From: Gautieria morchelliformis
Taxonomy: Eukaryota; Basidiomycota; Agaricomycetes; Gomphales; Gomphaceae
NCBI GenBank assembly: GCA_015179125.1
Contig: WHVA01000459.1
Location: 28,503 to 92,502 of the forward strand
DNA length: 64,000 nucleotides
Direction of reading: 5' to 3'
Under the pieces are notes generated by a model. That model saw only the letters and a program-made list of their open reading frames with translations, had not been told where the DNA came from and did not search any database. Below are positions 10,936 through 22,491 of the stretch, in pieces. Position numbers and translations under genes: made by a program. Position 1 is the stretch's first letter. Each line of letters starts with the position of its first letter.

Positions 10936-12760
10936 GTTCCCTTGTCGAAGGCAAGGGCTTCTAACCCCGGGAAATATAGATCCGACATCGCGGTTCTTTG
11001 TATTTGATGTTATGTATGGGGGATTTGTATGCCGTATAAAGAAAGAAAATCGTATTTGATAATTGGTTTTCTATCGAATAGAAATAGCCGTTGTAATTGT
11101 AAGCCGCTTTGTCAACATTGTAGACATTTACTGCGTCTATCTTATCTCGTGCTATATTGGGTATCCATGCGGTTGACCGGTTTAGCCCTGACGAATTCGA
11201 TTACGTGACTGTGTAGTTTCGCACTTTTCTTCCTCTGCATATAAATTTCCTTGAGTCGTTGCTCAACAATCCTTCAGAAACCTAAGAATTATGTCGTGCT
11301 AACGACCTCTGCCACTAGTCTATCGACTTTGCGTGACGATGCCCTCTCTCCCTGCCTTGTCGTCGTCATTTACTTGAAACTGCATCTCCCGAACATCACA
11401 TCGTCGCCGTGGTTTTCGACAAAAGGTTATGCCCTATCCCTTCCCGTTGTCTACCTGCAAAATATTAAACCCAGACTGTCTTTATCTCTAGACTGCTCCT
11501 GTCCTTCCGTACCTGTATCTTGAAGATCTCACCGGCAAGAAAAGGTATCTCTACCCTACTCCTCCCTATGAATTTACTAAACCGGCCCTTTAAACTGCAA
11601 ATGCTGATACAGCTTCCTCTCAACCCTCCATGGACGACGATACGACGAACTTTCCCGTCTCTAATGATTTCAAACACTGTTTTGATCAAATCAAATGTGA
11701 TTACTCAGTAAACCTCCTCCCCATCGATTCCTGTGCTCACTTTGTCCAACCGGAACGTACTCTGGATTTATGAAACGGTGAGTTGGCCGAAATCCACTTG
11801 TCGTTAACCCACAATCATATCAACAAAGCGGGAAAGTCCTTCCACTTGTTTAACGGGCATATACGACAAATTGTCGTTCACGCACCAGGTTCTGGCACAC
11901 CCATCTCACCTTATAAGACAAAAAACGTTCGAGAGCACCCTCTCAGACCATCTCCGGAGGCAGAGCCAAAGATTTCATTACGTAGGCTCTTGTGGTCAGA
12001 TTCCGTGTCCACAAACTTAGTAAGGTATATTCGACAGAGGTGTTCGATGGCCTTTTCCTGGAGTGGACCGATCATATACTTGCTTGACGTGCGGATTCAC
12101 TACTTCGCGCTTTACCTTTCCGCGGCTGGATACTGCAACTTCTAACATACTGTTCCTTCCCGTAGTAGAGCACCAACGCAGAAGGTTCCTTGGTGGGATA
12201 CATTGTGCATCTTAGCAAAGAATACTCTCGAGCTTGAAGATAGTTGACTCACGCAAACGAAAAACGGTCGAAAAACCGTCCGTCCTCCCTCCACAACGTT
12301 CGAAGTTTGCGTTCCCATTTGCTTTTTGCATTCCGCCTTGTCTCGGCCAAGTTGTAGGACGGACTCACGTACATAACGACTTTCAACGTCTTCCGGGACA
12401 GGTCATCGTCTTTCCCCTTTTTATGACGTCTTCGTCCGCGGTTGTTCGTCAATGAAGGTTGGGTAGAACTGGCGATCGGATTTGGTTGAAAGTTGTTTGT
12501 CGGCGAGTAATCAATTTCGCGCACAGATTCTTGTACTGTACGACAAAGTATCTGAAAATAAAGCATTCTAGTGACTCCGATGTCCTCGACCAAGGGCCGC
12601 GCCGGAGGTAACTCCGTTACCTTTCACCAGACAAAAAACAAAGAGGCTTCTTTTGAAAAGTAGTCTACATAATTGATTTAAAAAATAAAATATAAAAGAG
12701 CCTGGTCAAACATCTCTGACGTCTTCGACAAGGGCCACGCCGGCGACGCCGGCCTCTAGT
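10936..12760. mobile_element. Copy-A-specific insertion of unknown kind with short inverted repeats
   Basis: Compared with copy B, about 1.8 kb is added between TTTAGATAAGATTGG and GTGACGGCGTCATGGGATC. Near its ends are the 12-bp inverted repeats CCCTTGTCGAAG (10939-10950) and CTTCGACAAGGG (12723-12734). I find no transposase or other domain; the open frames inside are short. A non-autonomous DNA transposon or a nested remnant would fit. Confidence 0.4.
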
Positions 12761-12914
12761 GTGACGGCGTCATGGGATCGTGTGACAGAGTTGAAGATCG
12801 TGTGACAGAGTTGAGCGTGGCAACTTGAAGAAGATTACCGGAATATTGCCGCGGCAGTGCCATGTGGCGCCTTTGTCGTAACCTAACCACCTCCAACACC
12901 GCGAACGATGGACA

Positions 12915-15900
12915 ATGAGGGCGCAGTGCCGTAAGTCCATGATAACTTCTCTAGTAAGCCAATCCTTGACTCTCCGCCCCGAAGTATTCCTGCAGCAATA
13001 AGCAGGGTAAAAGTTGCAGGGAGGACTCTTTCGTTTTGCGCCGTCCATCGTATACTGACTCTTGACCGTCGACCACAGGCTTGAAATGTAATCACCATCC
13101 CAATATCGGACTGTTCGGCCAACGTCCTGGCAAATACTACGTGAAACTTTTTGTCGATGAGGATGTCAAGAAGACTGCGGTAGCCGCGAGAGGCAATGCT
13201 ACCTCGTGGAATGACTCATTCTATTTGTTCGTTTAATTCCAGTTTTATTATCCTCGCATGATCTTAAATCCATGCCCAGCAACGACTTGCATGGGGGTTC
13301 CGTGTTAGAAATGGAAGTCTACAGGCATCATAGAATTAGTAGTGATGAGTACATTGGCGGTGCGAAGGAAAGGATCGAGTTGCTGCTGGCAGAAGGAGCA
13401 AGTGGAGGTCAGTCCTTTTCGTTTAACGACCGAATGCACGCGTAATCATCGAACACAGCGGCTGTTCCTCGCAAACTGCGTAAATGCGATGAGGCAGGGA
13501 ACATGCATGATGTTCAGACTGACCTGGAGTTTACCATCACGTCTGTCACGACGTCCGATGATGCGCTGGAAGGCGAGTTGAACGAAGCAGTCAGCGAAAC
13601 GAAAGTGGTCCAAAATATAAATCCCGCGCCGTCCCGAATTATTGATGCAGGGAATGTGATCGACGGCATTATTTCCACCACCAATAATACTGTCATCCCG
13701 ACAATGGACGTTTGGGATCCACTCCTGGACAAGATCAAGCTGTTTACCGATATCGTGGATGGGATCACCGAGGTATGGTTCAAACGTCGAAGGTCTCCGA
13801 GGCCGTCTCATGTACACGGTTTGCTTCATTCTAGATCCATCCTTACGCCAAAATGGCATGGTCTATCCTGTCCATTGCGCACAAGGTAAACCTACGACAT
13901 GCATCAGCTCGATAAACATATCTGACGTCTGGCCAGACGATCATTGCTCAGAAGGAGCGGGACGATAGCATCAATGAGCTGGCGAAGACCATTGGAGACA
14001 CCTATGGGTTCGTCCACCTGGCAGAGCCGTTGAAGAAAATTGAATCGCAAAGGCCAATTATCTTAGCCTTGGCGCAACAGACGTTAGAGTGTAGTTACTT
14101 TATCCGCGACTATGCCAAAAACAAGAACTTCTGTATGTTGGACCCATTGTGTCAGGTGGCCATGGCTGATGATCTTTATTCAGGGAAAAGAACCGCGAAG
14201 AACCTAGTGTCGGATGTCGACAGCAAGGTCAAACAATACCAGGACACATTCAACAAAATCAAGTTGGCGTTACAGGAGCATGCTGTTATTCATACTGAAA
14301 TCACTGTCCTACGTGTTCTGGATGTCGTCGGCGATCTCTGTGAGTTTCTGATTTGGGGCCTTTCCCGAGGCTGATACACCTTGCAACCAGCCGGGGAAAT
14401 TCACCTTAATGATATGCCCTACGCAGCGGGAGCTAGTTGCGATCCTAAGCAAGGCTGTCTGCTGGGTACTCGGGAGAAAGTTGTTGGGGAGATCTGCGAT
14501 TGGGTCAACGAGGATAGCGACGACACCCCGCGGATATTTTTCTTGAACGATGTCGCGGGTGCCGGGAAATCTGCGATTGCTCACGAGGTCGCTCGACGAT
14601 TTGGCAGGCTCAGACGTCTCGAATCGTCATACTGTTTTGACCGCGCTCATCAGGCAGAACGCTCCCCCAAAAATGTGTTTAGCACAATCGCTCGTGGTCT
14701 GGCTGATCTGGATCCGGAACGCAAAGCATCGTTATTGAAAGTGGTTCGGGAGCAGCGAGACCTTCGGACCACATTCGTGCCTAGTTTGCAGTTCGAGAAG
14801 TTCATTCTAGCTCCCGCTCAGGGTCTAACCGCCGTTGGGCCGACGGTGATGGTTATTGATGCATTGGATGAGAGCGGGGACAGGGAAGCTCGTGAGGGTC
14901 TCTTGTCTGTCCTTGGCAATGAAGCAGCAAAACTGCCCTCTAACCTCCGTCTTCTTATCACCTCGCGGGGCGAAGAAGTCATACGAGACGCCCTTCTTAG
15001 GAAGAAGCATGTACTGTCCAGGTCCATAAGGGATATTGACCCCAACCCTACCGATGACCTCTCTCGCTTTGTGAAAGTCCAGCTAGGTCACCTTACGGCC
15101 CTCGAGCACAAATGGCCCAATAAGGGCTGGTGTCGATTATTGGTCGAGAAATCTGAAGGCCACTTTCAATGGGCGTCCACGGCTTGTCGATTTGTCAAAG
15201 GAGATGGGAAAGGGGGTCGGGATCCTGTTCAGCAACTGGAGAAACTTTTGGTCAAGAACCTGCGTGGGTTGAATCCGCTATACCTCGGTATTCTCAAGCA
15301 GATATTTGAGGATGACGATGACTTGACGGATGATGACGATTTCCAGCGTCGCTTTCGTTTGGTGATGGGATACATCCTGACTGCCAGAGAACCGCTCTCG
15401 ATGTCTGCCCTGCAGAGGCTGTGCAGTGGAGACGGGTCGGGTACCGAGGTTCATGCAATAGTTGGATACATGGGGGCTCTGTTGAGCCTTCCTACTCAAG
15501 GCTCTGGCCCAATCAGCCTGCTGCACACCTCTTTTCGTGACTTCTTGACAGATCGCAAATGGAGTGGATCATACTACATCGACACATCTTTACACCACGA
15601 CGGCCTTGCGCTCTCATGCTTGCGCGTGATGAAGGATGAACTTGACTTCAACATTTGTCAGCTTGAAACTTCACATCTGCGCAACGATGATATTGTCGAC
15701 TTGCCGGCACGGATCAAGAAGTACATATCATCACAACTTTCCTACTCTTGCCGTTTCTGGGCGGACCACGTTTCCGTGACGACATTTATTCCTGAGATAG
15801 GTGCAGAAGTCAGGGAGTTCTTCGAGACTAAGCTACTCTACTGGCTAGAAGTTTTGAGTTTGCTCAAGAAGGTATCCATCGTATCGGCAGCGCTCTCCTC

Positions 15901-18319
15901 AATAGGTGTATGGACCCAGGTAAGCGCCATGCCCAGTGCTATGGCTTTGATAGACGAGTTCTGACATGAGTCAATGAATTCCAGGATAATGATACTACAG
16001 CATTCGTGACAGATACCCGCAATTTTCTAGCTGCATTTGGGAATACAATCTCTCAGAGTGCTCCCCATCTCTATTTTCGGCACTCCCGTTTGCACCTGAA
16101 AGGTCGAAAGTATCTGAGACTTACCTCCCACGATTTCCACGACTACTGAGCATCGAGACCGGGAAAGCGACGAACTGGCCACCAATTCAATCCGTTCTGG
16201 AAGGCCACACCGGCGTGGTCACGTCGGTGGCATTCTCGCATGACGGCAAGCGCATCGTCTCCGGGTCTGGTGACAAGACGATCCGTGTGTGGAATGCAGA
16301 GACCGGGGAGGCCATTTCAGCACCATTCGAAGGCCACACCGCCGGGGTTACGTCGGTGGCATTCTCGCAGGACGGCAAGCGCATCTTCTCTGAGTCTGAT
16401 GACAAGACGATCCGTGTGTGGAATGCAGACACCGGGGAGCTCATTTCAGCACCATTCGAAGCCCACGCCGGCTCATTCAAGTGTGTGGCGTGCTCGCACG
16501 ATGGCAAGCGCATCGTCTCCGTATCTGATGACCAGACGTTCCGTGTGTGGAATGCAGAGACCGGGGAGCTCATTTCAGCACCATTCGAAGGCCAAGCCGA
16601 CAGCGTCTTGTCGGTGGCGTTCTCGCACGATGGCAAGCGCATTGTCTCCGGGTTTTCAGGGTACACGATCTGTGTGTGGAATGCAGACACCGGGGAGCTC
16701 GTTTCAGAATTATTCGGAGGCCACACCGACTGGGTCTGGTCGGTGGCGTTCTCGCATGACGGCAAGCACATCGTCTCGGGGTCTCGTGACAAGACGATCT
16801 GTGTGTGGAATGCAGACACCGGGGAGCTCATTTCAGCACCATTCAAAGGCCACACCAGCAGGGTCAGCTCGGTGGCGTTCTCGCATGACGGCAAGCGCAT
16901 CGTCTCCGGGTCTTTTGACAAGACGATCCGTTTGTGGAATGCAGACACCGGGGAGCTCATTTCAGCACCATTCGAAGGCCACACCGAATTGGTCATTTCG
17001 GTGGCGTTCTCGCACGACGGCAAGCGTATCGTCTCCGGGTCTTTAGACAAGACGATCCGTATATGGAATGCAGACACCGCGGAGGTCATTTCAGCACCAT
17101 TCGAAGGCCATGCCTCCTGGGTCACGTCGGTGGCGTTCTCGTACGATGGCAAGCGCATCGTCTCCGGGTCTGAAGACAAGGCGATCCGTGTGTGGAATGC
17201 AGACACCGGGGAGCTCATTTCAGCACCATTCGGAGGCGACATCGACTGGAACAGGATGATGACGTTCTCACCTGAAAGCCACTCCTCCTGGGTCAGGTGG
17301 GTGGCGTTCTCACATGATGGTAAGCGCATCGTCTCCGGCTCTGAAGACAAGGCGATCCTTGTGTGGAATGCAGACACCGGGGAGCTCATTTCAGCACCAT
17401 TCGAAGGCCACACCGAATTGGTCATCTCGGTGGCGTTCTCGCACGACGACAAGCGCATCGTCTCCGGGTCTGAAGACAAGACGATCCGTGTGTGGAATGC
17501 AGACACGGGGGAGGTCGTTTCAGGACCATTCGAAGGCCACACCGACGGGGTCAAGTCGGTGGCATTCTCGCTGGACGGCAAGCGCATCGTCTCTGGGTCT
17601 GAAGACACCACGATCCGTGTGTGGAATGCAGACACCGGGGAGCTCATTTCAGCACCATTTGAAGGCCACACCTCTTGGGTCAGGTCGGTGGTGTTCTCGC
17701 AGGACGGCAAGCGCATCGTCTCCGGGTCTGATGACAAGACGATCCGTGTGTGGGATGCACACACCGGGGAGCTAATTTCAGCACCATTCGAAGGCCACAC
17801 CTCCTGGGTCAGCTCGGTGGCGTTCTCGCATGACGGCAAGCGCATCGTCTCCGGGTCTGGAGACCAAACGATTCGTTTGTGGAATGCAGACACCCGGGAG
17901 CTCATTTCAACACCATTTGAAGGCCACACCGGCGAGGTCATGTCGGTGGCGTTCTCGCACGACGGCAAGCGCATCGTCTCAGGGTCTGAAGACCACACCG
18001 TCCGTGTGTGGAATGCAGACACCGGACCATTCGCAGGTCAGGCACCTAGTCAGTAGCTGTTGCCTTAATTTGTTGGAACATGACGAAACCTGCTAATATC
18101 CTTTGCACAGCTACAGGGCCTTTTCGACATGACTCACGGCTAGAAAATGGCTGGTTACTTAACTCGCCCTCAGAGCTTTTATTCTGGGTTCCACCCTGGT
18201 CTCAGCCAGGTTTGTGGTGGCCGGCGAATACCGCCGTTATCGTGAAGGGGTCCACAAAGGTTGATATGAGCCGGTTTGAGCATGGGACTTCGTGGACACA
18301 ATGCAGAGGGGCAGCCTGA
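12915..18319 (+). pseudogene. C2-NACHT-WD40 STAND (NLR-like, HET-E type) gene, copy A, with one frameshift
   Basis: Start ATG at 12915 (16-nt exon MRAQC), then exons 13079-13226 and 13280 onward form a C2-like domain (GKYYVKLFV, VYRHHRISSDEYIGG). A helical N-terminal module follows (about 13500-14330; NNTVIPTMDVWDPLLDKI, ECSYFIRDYAKNKNF). The NACHT NTPase is in the 14381-15964 exon: P-loop DVAGAGKSAIA (Asp at the usual first Gly), Walker B MVIDALDES, LRLLITSR. Then a helical linker, 14 WD40 repeats (16203-18045) and, after an intron with TGCTAATATCC, a C-terminal module (ENGWLLNSPSELLFWVPPWS) ending at 18319. Such proteins are cytosolic signal-transducing NTPases; in Podospora the relatives HET-E and HET-D trigger incompatibility. 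Against copy B, one base is missing at about 16072-16080, moving the linker out of frame with the WD40 array, so the gene as read encodes the NACHT part and the WD40 part separately. It could be a true null allele, a sequencing slip, or an unrecognised intron. Confidence 0.8.
16203..18045 (+). repeat. WD40 array A: 14 near-identical 129-bp repeats
   Basis: Each unit encodes 43 residues on the pattern [15 protein letters not shown]-x-D-x-TIRVWNADTG, then [11 protein letters not shown]-x-x-V-x. Fourteen units can be counted; the eighth is lengthened by about 14 residues (an extra segment around 17232-17290 with NRMMTFSPESHSS). Differences between units are concentrated at a few loop positions. 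Because 129 is a multiple of three, two other frames and one antisense frame also stay open over long stretches. Confidence 0.92.
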
Positions 18320-20031
18320 GTTTCCCAGGGCACTCATTGAACTCATTGACACACAGACATTGCCATCTCTTGCTATCATAGTGATTTGACTTCCTATTGT
18401 ACACCCAATAGGCCTGTAATAGTCTGTCTTGCACACAGCTCACAGTATGTCCTATAGCACATCTACTGTGTAATCTAACAATTCACACAAGTTCATCATA
18501 ATGGGTGGCAGGGCTTATTATGTGGAATACAGTCTATGCTCTCTTCTGACCCAGATTAGCTGCACAGTGGCACTAGCAGCATGGTGCTCTTTCTAATCAT
18601 GCAGTGTGACTGGGTCAATATAAGGTCAACATTCAACACCAAACATCTCTTGTAGACATATTGCTAACTACTCAACAATGCTTTTATGATGATGAGCTAT
18701 GTGCACTGAGCAATTTTTACAGCCAACAATATCTGCACATGAGCCACCTAACACGCGTCTGCCACTGTGAGCCGACAAGGAGCAAGTCAACCCTTATACC
18801 AATTCCAACACGGACAAGATCATCAACAAGCAGAACGGTCGCCGTGACGCCCAGTCCCGTTCAAATATTTTCATGTCCACCTACCTTGCCAACTCTGTGA
18901 CAGATTCCTGAACCCTCACTGCGGTTTATACCATTACTGTGATGTAGTTGGCCGAGCTCTGACTAGATCACCTCAACCTCTATGCTGGACCCACTCAATA
19001 ACATTGCGGCCACCCAAACTTTGACACACCTTTCACTTGCATGAGTTCATGTCTTCAGCCTAGACATGTGTGATCACAGCGGCACAGACCTTGATGTACC
19101 TTGCTATAAATAGGCACAAAATGATGCACTACTCTTGCACCTCTCAAGGGGCCCAGAACAGCAGATGATGAGAATCATTGCACTGCAGTAACTCGGAGCA
19201 CTTAATATAAGTACATTACGCACCAAATTTTCAGTGCCCAAGTTACTGATAATAAGTAACCGGGGAGCGGATTTTTGACGCTTCCTCTCGATAAGCTGCG
19301 TACCGAAATCTAGTAGCTAGAATGTCCGCTTTCAGTGTCCTAGAACACTGGTTTTCCGCTCCTAAGTTACTTATAAATAGTACTCTAGAACACAATAAAA
19401 CAGTACTTTCTATTACTGAAAAAGCACTTAGAGATACATTGATTGAAAGCTAGTGTGAACAATGAAATGGACACATGCAGTTACAAACCATCATAGAAGA
19501 GACAAGAGCTGACGGCCGGTAGAGACAGGTGCGAGAGCGGAAGCGATATATTGGGAGAGTGAGAGCAGCCGAGGGAACATATTGCGAGAGCGAGAGCTTG
19601 AGTGTAAGAGCAAGATCAAGTTTGAGCACGAGCAGAGCGAGGGCAGGAGCAGTCTATTGTGGGAGTGAGGGCAGCCGAGGGGACATATTGTGAGAGCTGG
19701 TGCGGCTTGCGCAAGAACATGGGTCTATCTGTATTTTACGTAGTCAGTGTGGGGCAGATACAATGAAAAATGGCCTACGCAGGTACCAAGTAATAGAAGA
19801 GGGGGAGGGTTCGAGAGCATCATGGGTTGGCACCACGAGCTCTAGCAGACGGGATCGACTATGTCTCCATCAGCATAGCGCAACGGCATCGAATACACTT
19901 ACTTACCTTGCGCTGGGACTTCCTGGCTCCATCAGCAGTGGCTGCAGATGTAGATGGTGCCGGCGGAACCACCTGTGCGATATCAGCATAGTTTGACATC
20001 CGGGAGCATAATAATAGGCATACCTTTACTT
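18320..20031. other. Non-coding 3' flank of copy A and low-complexity DNA
   Basis: 18320-19177 is shared with copy C (41183-42053) and in part with copy B; no coding exon seen. At 19530-19700 two imperfect copies of a purine-rich stretch (GTGAGAGCAGCCGAGGGAAC and GTGAGGGCAGCCGAGGGGAC) lie about 115 bp apart. No gene is supported. Confidence 0.5.
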
Positions 20032-20752
20032 CTATGGTCTTCTTTGGGACTGAATCGACCGTTTTATAGCGTTTGGACTATATATAAATGTATCAAAATA
20101 TGTAATTGAAGGAATGACAGACTTACCGGGCCAATTGAACACCATCCTCAACACTGTCTTCAATGATTTTCCTCTTGGCTTTCTTGATAGAGTTTGTTGC
20201 ACTCTTCTTTGAGACATTGACGGCAGAAGGGACAGGGAGAGGTGCTTGCTTCTGTTTACCTTTCGTTTTTTTAACCCCTAGGGTCTCGAGATCGAGATTG
20301 ATGTCGTGGTTGTCAGGTGATTTGTAGTTAGGCCTGGCAACGTCACCTGGGTGAATAAATGACGGCTCTTCGTCCTCAGACATGTCCCCAGAATTGCTGT
20401 CATTATCCATGGACTCAGGTTGATGGCTGTGTTTCGGGTCATAGTGGGAGGGAGGGGGTGTAAGTTCAGATCTGCCTGAGTCGCTGTCTTCAGGGTCGTT
20501 GTCCACAGGAGGAGAAGTGGCGGCTATGACATAGCATCAATATCAGTGCATTACATGCGAGTCGTATTCACTTGAAATGAGACATACCATTAGGAATTGA
20601 ATGAAACACTGTCTTGGGGTCCAATCCTTCAGATATCATCTGTTCGATGAGCCCTTTGGCACATGCGTGTAAGGGTGTTGAGCAGGGATTGATCGCGCGA
20701 TAACATCACAAATATGAGACTCACTTTGCATTTTCCTCGTGGAACGCTCCAT
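20032..20752 (-). CDS. Small acidic/basic protein of unknown function, probably nuclear
   Basis: Four exons splice cleanly on the minus strand. Exon 1 starts at 20752 (MERSTRKMQ, donor GTGAGTC). Exon 2 reads LIEQMISEGLDPKTVFHSIPN (donor GTATGTC). Exon 3 (about 20125-20525) starts SPPVDNDPEDSDSGRSELTP, is Asp/Ser/Pro-rich, and ends with basic clusters KKTKGKQKQ and KKAKRK (donor GTAAGTC). The last exon ends SIQSQRRP at the stop at 20032. All borders are GT-AG and keep the frame. The charged, disordered make-up with lysine clusters suggests a nuclear protein; I do not recognise a family. It lies among repeats, so it may be a part of a transposable element rather than a host gene. Confidence 0.5.
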
Positions 20753-21222
20753 TATGCCAAGTTATTGAGAATGGACACGACTAAAATTGATGAAAACGTG
20801 TTGAAGCCTCTTTTCTGTTAGTCGGGGTGGAGGTCGGGAGAAAGGAGTTAGAATTCCTATTGCATCGGAGATTCAATCACTTGGAGAAATTTTGGACTAC
20901 GCACATAGCATACTGCCAGACACCCGCCCATGTCTGTGTATTCCTACATGCACAAAACCTATCAGCAGTCGCCAACGTCGACGACACCGACACCTTCTAA
21001 AAAAAGCTAGAGCGCTTGACCCCTCAGAATCCGGATCAGACAGTGGAGCCGACAGGGTAAGGTAAGAATAGCTAATGGTGGCGACAAGATACGCGCTGCA
21101 TGTGCCGTCAGCCAGGCCCAAGCTGAAACTACACGCGACTCTTCCTTTGTCCGCGTGTGTTACTTCTCACCCTGCTAAGTTTCCATATCTGTGACTAATC
21201 TCGTGAGTAGTACACGCTCCTT
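20753..21222. other. Intergenic, nothing recognised
   Basis: Upstream region of the small unknown gene; short open frames only. I see no domain, RNA gene or clear repeat. Confidence 0.35.
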
Positions 21223-21576
21223 GTGCAAAATCACCGTCGTGGACGCGACTCGGAACCAGAGCAAATACGTCAGATATTCTATGGACAACTAGAAAGCATC
21301 ATCGATGTTGTCCTACCTCGCGCACCACGTATCAACATCGCGATGCCGAAACGTCACCTCCTCGCCCTGGTGATGCCTTGTTCGACAGGCGGTCGGGGTG
21401 CAACCAAAGTTGTAACCACTTACTCTTTGACCACGGCGCCGATCGTGATTGATTTACGCACAGTTGAGTGTGTGGTAGGACGAGTCAGGCGAGGCAACGA
21501 GTGGGGAATCGTGGACAGGAGTGGAGACTATGCACGCACAGTCTTCGTGGATCCCGTGCAGCAAGAGGAGCAATAG
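21223..21576 (+). pseudogene. Fragment of a transposon-associated protein (C-terminal part)
   Basis: The frame contains YGQLESIIDVVLPRAPRINI, VIDLRTVECVVGRVRRG and EWGIVDRSGDYARTVFVD. This ending (VDL-T-xC-xVGRV, then W-xIxDRSG-xARxxxxD) is one I know from the C-terminus of repeat-associated proteins in mushroom genomes, next to transposase-like domains. Only this end is present, so I call it a remnant. A related scrap (WWGIIDQSGDYVRSL) lies just right of the Copia element at 58680-58740. Confidence 0.45.
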
Positions 21577-22491
21577 AGGAATCTGGTGCGTATATCTGGC
21601 ATTTATGTACATTAACTCGTACGTCACTAACCTACGACGCACAATCACTGCAGCCTGTCTATCTAAGGCCAGCCAACTGCACACTGAGTTCCTCCCCGAG
21701 GCACCCCCGACTGACCCACGGCTGCGACTTTTCCAATTTCAAATTGATACCTTCACCCGCGAGCATCTCTCCACCATGGTCAATTCCATCGCCGTCCACG
21801 CACCATCCGATTCCAGCAAACAGTTCAACGGCCAATACTTTCCGGATTCATCGGCCCTATGGCGCATGATCACTCGGCTTGCACGATATACAACCTCTGT
21901 GGATGGATGTCTAAGTGGGGCTATGACGGCCGAGTGAAGAGGGCGATCGCGTTTCAAAAAATTTTTTTCACATACTTGCATGTTTTTTAGTATCTGAAAT
22001 TCAGTGCTCCAAAGCACTTATTTTTGGTGCTCATTTAATGATATTTTTGAGCACTGATTTGTCAGTGCTCAAAGGTACTGAATATTACCGTTTGTGTAAA
22101 AGGTACCGAAATCTAATGTCGGAGTTTTCTCCAGTGATTGAGAGAATTACATCGGGCTTATGTAATATCTTGGTTTTTTCAAGCGAGGTGAATAGGAGCA
22201 GGCGAGACGTATTCCTGAGCTGTCAACGCACGAGCTAGTGGCTAGGCAACCGCGGACGGTTCACGAAGAGAGAGAGGTGAGCGCATGCTGCTGGCAGAGT
22301 TGACTGCTGGCAGAGTTGATTAGACGCGTGAACTTGAAAATCAAATATTTGCATTATGTCAGCTCGCGGTGATTATTATAGGCACAGTTATGTAACATTC
22401 ATGCTGCCGAGTAACTGAGGCAGAAGGAAGGCTCAGCGCTCAGGCACTGACAGCAGCCTATAAGATATGTAACAAGGTATGGCGCTTCGCC
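21577..22491. other. Repeat-derived interval upstream of the GT90 gene
   Basis: An open stretch at about 21650-21937 (QLHTEFLPEAPPTDPRLRLF...) has no recognised domain. At 22135-22160 the sequence ATTGAGAGAATTACAT recurs at 42048-42066, which points to a shared repeat. The last 200 bp probably hold the GT90 promoter. Confidence 0.35.

Larger units (their letters stand above)
9937..19177 (+). repeat. Segmental duplication copy A (ISA2 3' part plus C2-NACHT-WD40 gene and 3' flank)
   Basis: Homology with copy B starts at about 9937 (GTTCACCTTCACCATGGTTT; copy B 27791) and covers ISA2, its 3' flank, and the whole NACHT-WD40 gene. Homology with B fades in the 3' flank at about 18860 (B 34882). 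Homology with copy C covers the WD40 end and 3' flank and ends at about 19177 (C 42053). Copies A and B each hold a private insertion between ISA2 and the NACHT gene. Confidence 0.8.

Noticed and set aside
16072-16080. Programmed ribosomal frameshift joining NACHT and WD40 in copy A
   Set aside because: The TATTTTCGG context could look slippery, but copy B lacks any shift at this place, so loss of a base is the simpler reading.
16187-18022. 611-codon open frame antisense to WD40 array A
   Set aside because: The repeat unit is 129 bp, a multiple of three, and one antisense frame of the unit lacks stops, so every added unit extends it. The same antisense frame is open in shorter stretches in arrays B and C. 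There is no promoter, splice or family support.
16203-18045. Regularly spaced direct repeats resembling a CRISPR-like array
   Set aside because: The unit codes for a WD40 repeat in frame, the spacing sequence is as conserved as the repeat, and the organism is a fungus.
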